Part shown: positions 12,817-23,749 of the stretch, in pieces
How the letters are laid out: each line of letters opens with the position of its first letter
Position numbering within the stretch: position 1 is the first letter of the stretch
Origin: Hymenopus coronatus
Lineage: Eukaryota > Arthropoda > Insecta > Mantodea > Hymenopodidae
Assembly: GCA_030762935.1 (NCBI GenBank)
Contig: CM060888.1
Coordinates: 116,323,468 to 116,387,467 of the forward strand
Direction: 5' to 3'
Length of the DNA: 64,000 nt
The notes under the pieces: generated by a model
Databases searched by the model: none
Seen by the model: only the letters and a program-made list of their open reading frames with translations
What the model was told of the DNA's origin: nothing
Translations under genes and position numbers: made by a program

Positions 12817-13199
12817 ATTAGGTTAAAGTTTTACAAAACAATGGCGGTTCCTACACTATTATATGGAAGTGAGAAATGGGTCACCACAAAGAAAATGAAA
12901 AGCCGTTTACAAAGTGCAGAAATGAACTTTTTAAGGCAAACAAAAGGATGTATAAAATTAGATCAAATCCGAAATGAAGATATAAGAGCAGAACTTAATA
13001 TAGAATCAATACATTCCAAAATTGAAAAATATCAGGACCAGTGGATGTTCAGAGCATGGCAGATTCAAGACTCCTAGATAGCATTTGAATATGAACCAAA
13101 AGGAAGGAGAGGTGTCGGTCGACCCAGAAAAAGGTGGAGGGAACAACTGCGAGACGGAACGGGCAATCTGCCCATACCGAGAAGTGAAGAAGAAGAAAA
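12817..13199 (+). mobile_element. 5'-truncated RTE-like LINE, C-terminal tail
   Basis: An 88-codon frame (12811-13077) reads LKFYKTMAVPTLLYGSEKW followed by AEMNFLRQTKG and RNEDIRAELNI, which is typical of the end of the reverse transcriptase ORF of RTE-type LINEs. After a stop the homologous reading continues as GRRGVGRPRKRWREQLRDG. The 3' end is a GAAGAAGAAGAAAA tail. The fragment is bracketed by a 13-bp direct repeat ATTATTTATGACC (12804-12816 and 13200-13212), a clean target duplication inside the mariner. It contains no endonuclease or catalytic YADD segment and is dead on arrival. Confidence 0.85.
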
Positions 13200-13212
13200 A
13201 TTATTTATGACC

Positions 13213-13640
13213 GTTTGCCAAATGTTCGGAAATCATTGTATACCATTCTGTCGATATCCTATATTGATCGCCCTATAGTATGGATAATATCATCTCTGGT
13301 GTAGTGTCGGATCCCTCCCAGTGGTTCTTTCACTTTGGCAAAGAGATCATGATCACAGGTGGTCATGTCGGGTGAGTACGGAGAATATTCTAGAATCTCT
13401 CATTCCCAACGGCACAAGAGCTCCTGAACAGCAGCAGCAGCATGGCATCTTGCATTGTCATGCAGAATGATGGGGTGCTGTTCCACGAAATGTCGTCGCC
13501 TTCACTTGAGCACTGGACACTGTTGCAGGAATGTGCAGTAGTAGGCAGAGTCTCGGTGAATGGAGGCTTCCCGGTTCTCCTTGTCCAAAGAAAGTGCGCA
13601 CTATACAACATGCTACGAAAGTGATGTTCATTGTGGCATA
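13213..13640 (-). pseudogene. Mariner transposase DDE relic
   Basis: Read on the minus strand, the segment gives YYCTFLQQCPVLK, then HPIILHDNARCHAAAAVQEL, then ILEYSPYSPDMTTCDHDLF, then AKVKEPLGG. These are hallmark motifs of SETMAR-like mariner transposases, with the second catalytic D in HDN and the third in the PDM..CD block. Stops and at least one frameshift interrupt the reading, for example the stop after LLCRWE. The N-terminal HTH half is missing. Confidence 0.8.
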
Positions 13641-13689
13641 TGACATAGATGGAATAATACTGCATCACTTTGTTCCACCAAGAATGTGA

Positions 13690-13870
13690 ATAATCCCTGT
13701 GATTATGATCTCTTTGCCAAAGAGAAAGAAGCACTGCGAGGGATCCGGATAACACCAGAGATGACATGATCCATGGTATAGGGCGGCTGATACGGAACAT
13801 CAACAGAAATAGATGCATAGATGTTATACATACCTTCTAAACATTTGACAATAGATCATAAATAATGGTG
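13690..13870 (+). pseudogene. Duplicated mariner transposase 3' end
   Basis: The plus strand reads CDYDLFAKEKEALRG followed by a segment homologous to RDDMIHGIGRLIRNIN after a frameshift. This is the same C-terminal part of the transposase that the left arm carries on the opposite strand. The nucleotide similarity continues to the right TIR (ATAATGGTGGCGATTATATT). It is the right arm of the inverted duplication. Confidence 0.75.
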
Positions 13871-13975
13871 GCGATTATATTGAAGGTGTGTACCTATAAG
13901 TGGCTCTATAAATAAAGTCAATTTAGGTAAAAAAAAATAGCTCTCATTACTTTTTATCCTGCCCTTGTATATCAG

Positions 13976-14275
13976 ATGGCCCAAGTGCTTCTTATTTGGC
14001 ATGGGCATATATTCCTTTGTTAGTTAAAAACATTGCAGAACTCAACGGGGCTATTTCAAGTTAAACCCGTAAGTGGGAAACTAACTGAGCGACCTTCGAT
14101 TTACCACACTCGGCGAGGATCATTGGTCGCGCTCATTCAGAGTGGTTAAACGACGGTATCACTCGCTAGTTCTCCACTAGCCGATTTCCACTTCAAATAA
14201 CCCCGTTAAGTCATGTAACTATTTTAACGCATGAAGGAATATCTGCAAACAGGCAGTTGATTCACCTGGTAGGAG
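13976..14275. mobile_element. Foldback element with about 120-bp arms
   Basis: The left arm (ATATTCCTTTGTTAG, AACTCAACGGGGCTATTTCA, GGGAAACTAACTGAGCGACC) is the imperfect reverse complement of the right arm (GGTATCACTCGCTAG, AATAACCCCGTTAAG, GAAGGAATATCTGC). A short centre, GAGGATCATTGGTCGCGCTC, lies between them. It has no coding capacity. A solitary arm of the same family lies at 47.2 kb. It starts a few bases after the right end of the palindromic mariner. Confidence 0.8.
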
Positions 14276-14513
14276 GCCTGTTGTAGCTTCCGAACCTCCG
14301 GCAGCAAGGGATGGAACAAAGATCACAGAGGGCCACAGGCTCATAAGGAGTGAGCAGCATAAGTTTTCAGGTGCGAGATCAAAACGCCGGCGGCACGAGC
14401 TTCTTTCCCAAGCATTACCTCACACCTGAACGGATAGCAACTAAACATGCAAACTCAATTGCCACACGCCTTTGCTATGCGGTCCATTTGCCTGTTCTTC
14501 TGACCCTGAAACG

Positions 14514-14800
14514 TGGGAAGGAAATAAAATGACTGGAAAGGGGAGACAGGGTACAGAGTAAGTAGTGGCTTTACAAAGATCTCTCAGGTTTCGCCTAACG
14601 CCTTGAGAAAATCACAAAACAGTTTCCTTCCACACACAGAGTTTCTTTTATTTTTTCGGGGAACCTCTAAATGTATTCATCGGTGAAACTGGAATGTTTC
14701 CTCTATTTTCCTCCATCACACCTATTTAGACATCCAAATGATATTAGGATAAGATGTGGCCCTTATCAATCATCCCCAAATCGCAAAGTTGGCTCATGAG
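14514..14800 (-). repeat. SINE family C, head degraded
   Basis: It shares GGAAGGAAATAAAATGAC, GGAAAGGGGAGACAGGGTA, TTCGGGGAACCTCTAAATGT, CATCCAAATGA and GATGTGGCCC with the copy at 16.2 kb. The tRNA-like head seen there is not recognisable here. Orientation is taken from the head of the better copy. Confidence 0.7.
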
Positions 14801-15173
14801 CCAAGAGCGCTACCTATTGCAGCTTCTCTATTTACTGAGAATGCTGAGAGGACACAGGTTCTATACATGTCTCAGAGGAGGGGGGAGATGGCTGGATAAG
14901 AGGAATGAAGAGACAGCTGAATGTGTGGAGGAGAGGGGAGAAGGAAAAGATGTCAGGAGGGCAGTGGATATTAAAAGCAAAGGTGCAACACCAAAATTAA
15001 GCAGAGAGAAAAAGAAGAAAGCCAAAGTGATGCTATGAGAAAATAAGGATTACGGCTGTGAGATGGACGTGTGTAGTGGACATGAAAAAGTGTGAGAAAC
15101 TACAAGAGGTGCGAGTCTGGAAATTCGTTATATTGGAGAAATGGATCTCAAATAGAAAAAATCTTATATGTTA
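14801..15173. other. Purine-rich stretch, no recognised gene
   Basis: The plus strand is strongly G+A rich from 14870 to 15120, giving a 94-codon Arg/Glu/Lys-rich frame (14754-15038) with no domain. Composition bias alone can explain the frame. Confidence 0.4.
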
Positions 15174-15668
15174 TACACACCTGGCTTTCTTTAGCTCTTC
15201 AGACAAACTTCTTACCAAAATTCTTCTTCTTCCTATAAATGCTAATCGAGATCAACATTAGCAGAATCTTATTACCTAGTTCCTTATAAGTAGAGAGGAA
15301 CTAAAGAAATGAGCTATGCTAAAGTGATAGTCAAATGTTGTAAAAGCTGTCGTTATGCGATTGTCATTGCAAATCGTTTCTATGCTTATCCCGGAATAGA
15401 ACAAAAGAAAAATGGACACGTCCTGTCTGAGAACTTCACAATTGAAACCAATAACAAGGAATATTTTGGAGACGGCTACCTTCACAACAAAAAGTAAAGA
15501 ACATAAATCGTGTATTTTTACGAGATTTATATTTTTTGTTTATTAAATTTTGTCTATCTCTTGGGAATCCAAAACATATATTTGCAGTGAAATATCGAAT
15601 TTTGTGTGAAATACAATACCTTTTCTATCCACTATGCACATTGTACATGCGAGCTAGAAAAAGTAAAA
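15174..15668 (-). repeat. Family H repeat, internally deleted
   Basis: The start (CTGGCTTTCTTTAGCTC) and the body run to TTTGTCTATCTCTTG, then jump to CCAAAACATATATTTGCAGTG and the hairpin remnant near 15640. About 400 bp, including the microsatellite, are missing. Confidence 0.75.
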
Positions 15669-16175
15669 ATGCTATTATATACATGAAACGGAAAGATGGC
15701 GAGGAAATAAGCACGATACAACGTGACAAGGCAAAAGAAAAGACGGAAGGTCATAGATAAAGGGAAGTACGTTAAGTGAAAGAGCTGAGACAAATAAACT
15801 GTGAGTTAAGAAAATGAAACATAGTGTAATAAAGGCAAACAGAGGTAAGTGGGATTGGATAAACGAGTGACAGGAGAGGGGAAGGAGGTTTAAAGTGATG
15901 AGAAATTTGGACATTCCAAGAGAAAAGAGAAATTATTTCAATAGAAAAGAGGGGATGAAAGGGAAATTAAAATGAGAGACCAAAATTCATTGGTGGTCTT
16001 GAACACCAAGGAAGGCTCGCGTACAGACTGAATTGTTATTAAAATATTGTTAAAGGATGTCCAATGGCAGATGATAAGGGCCTCAAGTTCAAAGGGCAGC
16101 CAGAGATTATAGTAGATTAGTATATAAATATATACATTCTTGCACGCACCTAAGATTTAAAATCGGTTTTAAATA
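15669..16175. other. Purine-rich DNA, no recognised gene
   Basis: The plus strand is again G+A rich (15690-15980) with no convincing frame. The following 200 bp is AT-rich and unremarkable. Confidence 0.4.
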
Positions 16176-16515
16176 GGAAGGAAATAAAATGACCGGAAAG
16201 GGGAGACAGGGTAAGTCTTTACAGAAACCTCTTAGGTTTTGCCTACCGCTTGAAGAAACTGCAAAAGTCTCCTTCCAAACACAGAACTTCTTTTATTTAT
16301 TCGGGGAGCCTCTAAATGTATTTACCGGTGAAATCTGGAATGTTTCCTCTATTTGCCACCGTCACACCCTCTTAAACATCCAAATGAAATCGGGATATGA
16401 TGTGGCCCATACCAGTCATTCCCCAATCGTAAAATTGGTTTTAGTTGGGATCAAACTCGAGCACATCCCACGACCAGGAACCAGACCTCACGCTCTAACC
16501 CTTAGTGCCTAGGCC
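16176..16515 (-). repeat. SINE family C, tRNA-derived
   Basis: Read on the minus strand it begins near 16512 with a tRNA-like head: GGCACTAAGGGTTAGAGCG as A-box region and GAGTTTGATCCC as B-box region. A body shared with the 14.5-kb copy follows. The plus-strand 107-codon frame across it is incidental. Confidence 0.7.
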
Positions 16516-17051
16516 TCTGACATTCCATTATTTAATTAGGTAATTACTGGAGATAATAGAAAGGAAAAAAAAAATCATAAATCATATACCCCTCATTACA
16601 TTTGTATTTTCCATGGTATGATTTTCTCCACCTTCTGTTCAGCAGTTTTCCTCTATTTACATGAAAGCTGACTTTCTTCGTAGCTCCAATACAGATAATC
16701 AATGCTTCCTAAAATCGGATGCTATAAGAATTGATACAAGGAACTAATACATGCAATTTAATGTCCACTTCTAAGAGCGTAACTAATACTGAAAAGATAG
16801 ATTAAACACATTAACTACTAATATAATATCTCATTCAGTACACAGAATATATGAATGAATGAAGGAATGAAGCATTAAATGAATAAGTGTATTCATTTAA
16901 ATATCAGTATACATACACTGACCTTCATCAATCACATGCGTCCACAGAACATACGTGCGTTTGTAATACACAAAATAATATTCAAATACAGCATCTACAA
17001 TTTCAACACACAGTAAGTATTGTGTTATTTATATTAAACAAGTGCACTTAG

Positions 17052-17053
<2 letters not shown>
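16516..17053. other. AT-rich DNA, nothing recognised
   Basis: No reading frame or repeat match was found. Confidence 0.4.
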
Positions 17054-17112
<59 letters not shown>

Positions 17113-17119
17113 TATACAC
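17054..17119. repeat. (AT)n then (CACATATA)n microsatellite
   Basis: About 47 bp of alternating TA followed by imperfect ACACATAT units, just outside the left end of the mariner element. Confidence 0.95.
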
Positions 17120-17134
17120 ACCAATATACACTTA

Positions 17135-18422
17135 CAACGAGGTGCATTCAAGTTATAACACCTTTTTTTTTTTTCACAAAGTAATGACTAGAAAAATGTG
17201 TAACTAGTGTCACTTCTCAACGTAAGCTCCCTCTAGTCGTACACATTTTTCGCAACGTCGAGACCATAACTCCATGTCCGCTGCGAACGTTTCTTTAGGA
17301 GTGTGTTTTGACCGCTGGAAAATCGCCGAGGTAAGAGCGGCACGAATAGTGCATCTGCCACCACAGAGAGTGTCTTTCATCGTGGGGAAACAGCCAAAAG
17401 TCACTAGGAGCCATGTCAGGTGAGTAGGGAGCATGAGCAATCACTTCAAAGTTGTTGTCACGAAGAAAGTCCTGCGTCGCGTTCGCCCGATACGCTGGTG
17501 CGTTGTCTTGGTGAAAGAGCACACGTCCAACCTTTTCTGCCCGTTTTTCACGCAATGCTGGGAGGAGTTTCTTCTTCAAAACATTTTGGAAGGATGTAGC
17601 TGTCACCGTAGTGCCCTTTGGAATACAATGAGTGAGGATTAAACCACTGCTGCCCATCATTTTGTCAGCGCTGACGCTCACCGAATGTTTTTTTGTGGCG
17701 TTGAGTCTGTGAGCTTCCATTGAGCTGACTGGCGCTTCGTTTCTGGGTTGAAAAAGGGCATCTACGTCTCATCCATTGTCACAGTCGATTGAAAGAAGGT
17801 TCCATTCATGCCGTCATCACACGTCAGCATCGCCTGACAATTTACCACGCGCGCAGCCTTGTGATCATCCGTCCTCATTCATGGCACTCACCTGGAAGAC
17901 ACTTTTCGCATTTTCAGATCTTCATGCAGGATTGCGGGCACAGATCCCACGGAAATGCCAATTTTGGAGGCGATGTCTGCAACGCTCAATCGGCGATCCT
18001 CCAAAACAGCGTTCTCCACTCCTTCTGGATCATGTCGTCAGACCGGCTGGTGCGAGGCCGTGACGGTCTTGGTTTGTTGTCACACGATGTTCTGCTCTCA
18101 TTGAACTGTCGTACCCAGGAGCGCACATTAGACACATCCATGGTGCCATCACCACATGCCTCGCTCAACTGGTGATGAATTTGAATTGGGTCACACAACG
18201 AAAATGGAGAAAACGAATGATTACACGCTGTTCTTGCCATGAAAACGTCGCCATTATAAATATCAAAAACATACGCTGCCACCAGAGTTCTATGCACTGT
18301 ACAGTGCTGCCATCTCTGTCACGCATTCACAAAGAGTCTACGTGTATTTTAAAACAAACCAGAAGTTCCTATCTGGTCCCAGTCCTGAAGAAAAGGAAAT
18401 GTTATAACTTGAACGCACCTTG
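17135..18422 (-). mobile_element. Full-length mariner element
   Basis: A TA dinucleotide flanks both sides (17133-17134 and 18423-18424). The left end contains GGTGCATTCAAGTTATAAC and the right end its inverted equivalent GTTATAACTTGAACGCACC. The left end has three extra bases before GGTGC. The length of 1.29 kb is typical of a complete mariner. Its transposase lies on the minus strand and is broken. Confidence 0.9.
17210..18297 (-). pseudogene. Mariner transposase, frameshifted
   Basis: The N-terminal frame (18297-17986) carries the DNA-binding half, with VRSWVRQFNESRTSC and a degenerate GRP-like hook (KPRPSRPRTS). Reading continues with SVADIASKIGISVGSVPAIL (second HTH), then VTMDET with the first catalytic Asp, followed directly by a stop. 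Next come FNPETKRQSAQWK, GTTVTATSFQNVLKKKLLPA, LFHQDNAPAYRANATQDFL with the second Asp, and APYSPDMAPSDFWLFP with the third. The last frame ends CEKCVRLEGAYVEK, the usual mariner C-terminus. At least two frame changes and several stops make it inactive. Family length is about 345 residues and all regions are represented, so damage is by point lesions rather than deletion. Confidence 0.9.
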
Positions 18423-18458
18423 TAAGAGTACAACAAAACAATGAGAGAGAAAAATCAC

Positions 18459-18460
<2 letters not shown>

Positions 18461-18502
<42 letters not shown>
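18461..18502. repeat. (AT)n microsatellite
   Basis: About 21 TA units just outside the right end of the mariner. Both flanks of this element are AT microsatellites. Confidence 0.95.
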
Positions 18503-18508
<6 letters not shown>

Positions 18509-18567
18509 TATAACCACTTTTAGCTTCTTGTCGGCCCCCACTTCCCTACTATCAGACTTCTTAGATC

Positions 18568-19060
18568 TCAGCTGTCTCACCTTAAACAGAAATTTACCAA
18601 TCCCCCCGTGTCTTCCATGCCTGCTAGTAGCGTCCAGCATGCTCCTAATTCTCCATTCGGGATGGTGAAAAATCCGGTAAATACTTTTCCTTTATTCCTC
18701 CCTTCCTCTACATCTTGCCACGATCCTTCCGACTCTAAAATGGGACAGATTCTCAAACCATTCTCGTCAGCAATTTTTATTATCCGCCATGCTCCTAATC
18801 TAGTCCACGCGATCCCCTGTGTTATGAGTTTGGTACATATTTTGATGTATTTCTCTACACCTCATTCCGATTTTAGGCCGCTGTACTGCCAACGAAACCT
18901 TCTCCATGCATTGCACAATTATTTCCTGTCTGTCAATATCACAGGAGCGGCTCTTAATCTTTCTCCAAACACTCCGTCTGTTTACCTGCCCCGCTATCTA
19001 AATGCATTCCAACCTAATAGTTTCCAAACATTTCTTTACTTTTAATCCCCACGCCAAATT
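18568..19060 (-). pseudogene. Unrecognised coding-like relic
   Basis: On the minus strand one frame is open for about 94 codons (about 18861 down to 18568) without needing an ATG. It includes WTRLGAWRIIKIADENGLRI, CPILESEGSWQDVEEG and KVFTGFFTIPNGELG. In the same frame upstream, four stops interrupt an otherwise protein-like reading (ILTDRK, WRRFRWQYSGLKSE). The residue mix is balanced and tryptophan-rich, unlike translated AT-rich background. I do not recognise the family. A 145-codon plus-strand frame over the same DNA is probably its shadow. Confidence 0.3.
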
Positions 19061-21570
19061 ATCTTCCACTCTCAGCTGTTCCCGGCAGCAGACTGCCCTA
19101 ATTAGAGATTTCTTCCGTGAACGATTGTCCTTCGATATTTAACTGCTCTGACTTTTTATTCTATTGTATCACTAAGCACCCCGAATTCCCTCATTATTCA
19201 TATAGTTTACGGTACCCCTAACTGCCCACAAAATTCCTTTCAAAAATTGAGTCCTCATTTGGTCAAGATTCCTTATTTGTTCCCACCCCCATATTTATCC
19301 TCATATGTTATGGATCAAACTATCGCTCCGTATACGTTAGGCACTTGCAGAATATAATTAGAAATATCACATGCTTACAAAGTATCCGGGGAAGACATAT
19401 CGGGAGGGATTTTTGAACTCATATACTCGTACATAATAAAAATAAGAATTGTGCTAATATTTTATTTTAAATAATTATTTAAGAACCTTTCTTTGCTGTA
19501 AATTTCGTCGAGGTAATAAAGGCTGAATATAGCATATGAAAAAATATAGCCTCTGTTCTGAACCAAAAGTTTTAGATGTGGTTCTAAAAATCAATGTCCA
19601 CTACCTGAATATTCCTTATTACAAGTAAATTCACATATAAATCACGCATAAGATATTGGTAGCAGCGCACGTATACGTGTGTATACGTATATATCACATG
19701 AGCAATCTATTGTTTAGAATTTTAATTTTTACTTTTAGACGAACTATGTCCATTATCTTAATCTGTCATCTTGCTCTCACTTTTAGGACAATGTCCACTA
19801 TTTCTTTGCGTACGTCTTTTTCGCCGTTCTATAAGCTTGGAAACGCCATATCCGCTCAGACACTGACGCATTTTCCCTAGCGTATCGTTTTTGATTCACA
19901 ATGATTGAACTAGCTTTCTCGCTTATCAAAACATTCATAAAAATCATCTTCATTTCCAAATCTCTGAAAGTCATAGTTCTTCTCTGAATTTTGTGATCTT
20001 TGTCCAATAAACTGGGGACCGTAACAACTTTTTGTAATCCAAGCTTTGAATCATTTCCTGCACTGCATTGTTCTATTGGAGTTTTGTTGGGATTTCATCC
20101 ACAGGTAACGTCTGTTTTCAGCAGATGTTTTCTGTTTAACCAAGAAACCTCAAACTCGACCATTTTGCAAATATGGCCCGAGGTCATTAGATAGAAGCTA
20201 ATGACGTCATGATGTTCCAAACGACAATGTAAACTTTGAAGATAACGTTAACACAGTCTCTTTAGTATTGTTGGATCTACATTTGTGCAAAGGGTTGCTC
20301 ACGATTTTCAGCATCACACAATAGCGATATATCTGCGAAAGAGACTTGCAGTTATGATATTTTCTGGGAAAGCAAGTTAAAATTGTACAATGTAGAGTTG
20401 AAATTTTGAAGAACAATCAAAAGAAAAATTATTACCTTCAGAAGATAAAACATATATTAACTTGCAAATTCTGTTGTAGATTTTAACTTTAAGGCAGGCA
20501 GATTCACATGATGTGGTTGGTGGAGCGCCTTCTTTCTCTTCTCAATGATCAGGATTGCATCCTTAGTTGATTTTTCTTTGATTAAAGAGATTTCTCTATA
20601 AGTCCAAATGTGAAATGTAATTCACCTGTGCGTTCAGTTGTTTGTATTCCAGAATTGTCACTAAAAAGTGAATGAATTTCCAATATGAATGAGAACAGTA
20701 TAATAAGAACAGCCGATAGAACTTGTTTTGTATAGTAAAATTAACTGTGAAAAATGCTTAATTAATACTCTCTGTTGTTTAACTGCCAAGCATTAGACAA
20801 TCATAGTTCAGTTTGATCCTTAATTATCTCGCCATTTCCTTCTGTGTGGAATCTGGTGTGATTTGAACCTCATTATATGCTTTGACAGCGATTTTTAGAA
20901 CGTGCCAAAAACGCAGTGCAGGATTACGTTAAGCAATAAACAATGGGTATTATTATGAAGCACTCGAGAAGTTCGCTTCGCCCATATTCTAGCACCAGCA
21001 GAAAGGAGAGGGAGGGGCTACAGAGAGAGCGCGCTTGCTGGGTTAAAACCAAAAGCCTTCAAGTGAGGCGTAGAGTGGGAAGGAGGAGAACAATCAAGTT
21101 GCAGTGGCGTGTTAGAGACCCAAAACTCCAGGATCATCCCCCAAATGCTAACAAATGTGTTGCATCTCTATAACTATAGACAGTGATATCATCTTTATTG
21201 TGGAAGTTATAGCATTTCATTTGTAGTCGTTCATCAAAGAGATCTTATACTAAGTACATCTTGTTCAACTTAAAGAATTTTTATCAGTTTAACCTACTAG
21301 ATCCTGCTAGTTTAGAGTGCAAAATACGCTGTACCAGAATCCTTTCGTCTACATTTCTGATATTCCATATTAAGAAATCTTAATTTTTATCAAAATTAAA
21401 TGCTGGTTCAAGCCGATGAAAGTATGTGTATATTATCTCCACCATGGAGGGAACATCAATACTGAATGCAATTTTTAGACGTGGTTAAGATAATTAGACG
21501 AATTAACTTATATAAATATCCAACGGTTTCAGGTGATTTAGAAAATTGGTTAATCACCTTATATTTTGCA

Positions 21571-21571
<1 letters not shown>
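19061..21571. other. Unique AT-rich DNA, nothing recognised
   Basis: Open frames of 60-76 codons on both strands show no motifs. No member of the window's repeat families is seen. A short plus-strand Arg/Ser-rich frame at 20943-21173 lies in slightly GC-richer DNA. Confidence 0.4.

Positions 21572-21656
<85 letters not shown>
21572..21656. repeat. Compound (CT)n-(AT)n microsatellite
   Basis: About 20 CT units pass directly into about 22 AT units. The open frames across it on both strands are artefacts. Confidence 0.97.
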
Positions 21657-21659
<3 letters not shown>

Positions 21660-22935
21660 ATGAACACATGTGGTGACACGTTAATGTAGGATTGATTTTT
21701 TTAAGTTCAGTAGAGCATAATAAATATACTCTAAATGATGGTTGTGTTTTGCGTCTAAGACCGTCGCCAATGTGCGGAAATTTCTTCTGTATATTCTTTA
21801 AATAAACAGCCAAAACTTCTCTTAAGGGCAAAGAAAGTCTTCGTGATGATGCATGGTGGGAGCTCATTAGGATAGCAAATACTAAGAGCCTCATGCTAAG
21901 ATGGACTTATGACTTATGTACTTAACTACTTGATTGCACGCTTAAACCTATAGTTTATTCTATATATTTCTGTTTCCACTCAGAAATTGGTTGTTGCAGA
22001 TTGGGTTGATACAACTAATTTTGTCTCAGATGTTGTTTAACATGTCGGTAAATATTCATTAAAGCACATTAAAATGTTGTTAGACTGGATCATTGCTAAC
22101 TATCCTGGATGTTCTACTTGACTGAGATGTTCTTGACAGGCTACACAGGCGGATGGCTCCCCGGCACGTAGCGCGCAGCAATACATGGAATAGCTATAGT
22201 TTTTGAAGGTGGGGGAAAAGGCACTTACGCCCTAACCCTAGACAAGCCTGGAAGTGTGAGAGTTTCCACACTCAAATCAGTGGGCACTACTCACAAAAAA
22301 ACCACCGGAAGCAGGAGGCCCATGCCTCACTTTGCAGCACTGCGCGTATAAGTTGTTTTTATACCTTGGAGGCCACAGTACTGTTTTCCTATTTTAACAT
22401 GTGTCGCTCTTGTCTTTTATACTGAGTGCTTCGTTTTAGAAGTCTTTTATCTCTCTTTTAGTCCCATCTTGGTTTTATAGCTCATCCCTTCTCTTTGTTT
22501 ATTATTTCTAGATGGCTTTTTACACTCGATTTTATCAATCATAGTTGCTAATCTTTTATTAGGACTGGTTTTATGCGGTATCTCATCTTTTGGATTTTAC
22601 CATAAATTTTAGCAGGGCGCTGAAGCCTCGCAGTTGAGCGCCAAAAAACTCATCCCCTCCCTCCCCTCACTTTGTAGTACCGCATAAAGCACCGGCGTAT
22701 TCCTGGTAGACTATGAGTGTTGCCTGACAATGGCAGTAACAGCGAGTATGAAGTGCGCCCTGAGTGTCCCCTGGAAAAGTAGTTGACGAAATGAATGGAA
22801 GTTATTAGTGATATTTCCTGCACCAGGAGCGGACTCCGCGGAGAGCTATAGATAGAGTCTTGCCTATCGAGATGGCCTGCTCCAAAGCTTCCTTTCTGTC
22901 TCCATGGCCACGCTTGCGAAAGTGTCTCTCTTTGG
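21657..22935. other. Mixed unique DNA, GC-richer patches
   Basis: GC-richer patches at 22140-22340 and 22610-22930 contrast with AT-rich surroundings. No coding motif is recognised. The second patch runs into a tRNA-like segment and may be part of an unlisted SINE. Confidence 0.35.
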
Positions 22936-23045
22936 TGCTTCGTGGCGCAGGGGATCGCGAGGGAGGTTCGAGTCCCGGCTTGGACATGAATGTTTCTATA
23001 CTGTCTAAGCCATTTCCTCTCCCCTGATAGCAATTAGGTCGCTCC
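22936..23045 (+). repeat. tRNA-derived SINE fragment (family D)
   Basis: It contains an A-box-like TGGCGCAGGGGA and an exact RNA polymerase III B-box consensus GGTTCGAGTCC. The boxes are closer together than in a real tRNA, so this is not a functional tRNA gene. The downstream tail has no second copy in the window. Confidence 0.5.
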
Positions 23046-23749
23046 TGAAGGCCATTATGTGTATTAAAAATGTTTCTTACTCCATAGCGGTCTGGTGCTA
23101 TTATACACTATTTGAAATACCTTTGAAAACTTCAGAAATAGCATTACAACAAAACTGCAAATACACAGAAAATGTATTGTTCCAACTATGATTCCCTTGT
23201 TTCCCTGGAGTAGTTTATGCTAGCGAAACATCTCAAATTTATGGTGAAGAAGCCTTGCTAAATTATGATCTGAAATTATCTTGTAGATATTGGAGAAGAT
23301 TTATTTGTTCAGTCTTCCATATTACTTCATAAATATTAAATGATATCTATATACAACACAGCTTTTCAGGTTGGAAACGCAGCGAAAGTTGATTTACAGG
23401 AGCCCAAATTTATCAATTACTTTCAGTGTGATCACTTACTCTCCTAGTACTTACTCCGAAACTGGGTATTTCAAAATATTAGTATTTAAATTTTACTGCC
23501 GTGCTAAATAGTGCCGTAGTATTGTGTATGACTGTATCGGTTATTCTAAGTTTGCAATATTGAACACTTACCTGCAGAACGCAACACGCACACCTTCAAA
23601 AAATTTATGATTAATAGTATACTGATATTACTAATTCGATGAGCAGCATATATAAAAATTGTTTTCTAGAGTTGGGCGAACTCTTCTTCGTTTTATACTT
23701 TTAATATAAAGTTCATTATAAACATATGGCTTATGTCAAATAGCTTAAA
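23046..23749. other. AT-rich DNA, nothing recognised
   Basis: No motif or repeat match. Confidence 0.4.

Larger units (their letters stand above)
12704..13967. mobile_element. Palindromic mariner derivative with nested LINE
   Basis: The element is flanked by TA on both sides. The left end CAAGGGCTGGATAAAAAGT is matched by the inverted right end ACTTTTTATCCTGCCCTTG. The inverted similarity extends far past normal 30-bp mariner ends, for about 250 bp. Each arm carries the 3' end of a SETMAR-like mariner transposase, read inward from its own end. Removing the 383-bp LINE insertion leaves about 880 bp, shorter than an intact 1.3-kb mariner. The element therefore looks like an inverted duplication of a mariner 3' end. 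Confidence 0.8.

Noticed and set aside
16189..16512. 107-codon frame
   Set aside because: It lies entirely within a SINE on the antisense strand and has no protein-like features beyond the repeat.
18608..19045. 145-codon plus-strand frame, the longest outside simple repeats
   Set aside because: It is opposite a more protein-like minus-strand frame and shows no motif. It is treated as a shadow.
22936..23045. Functional tRNA gene
   Set aside because: The A and B boxes are too close and no cloverleaf can be drawn. It fits a SINE.
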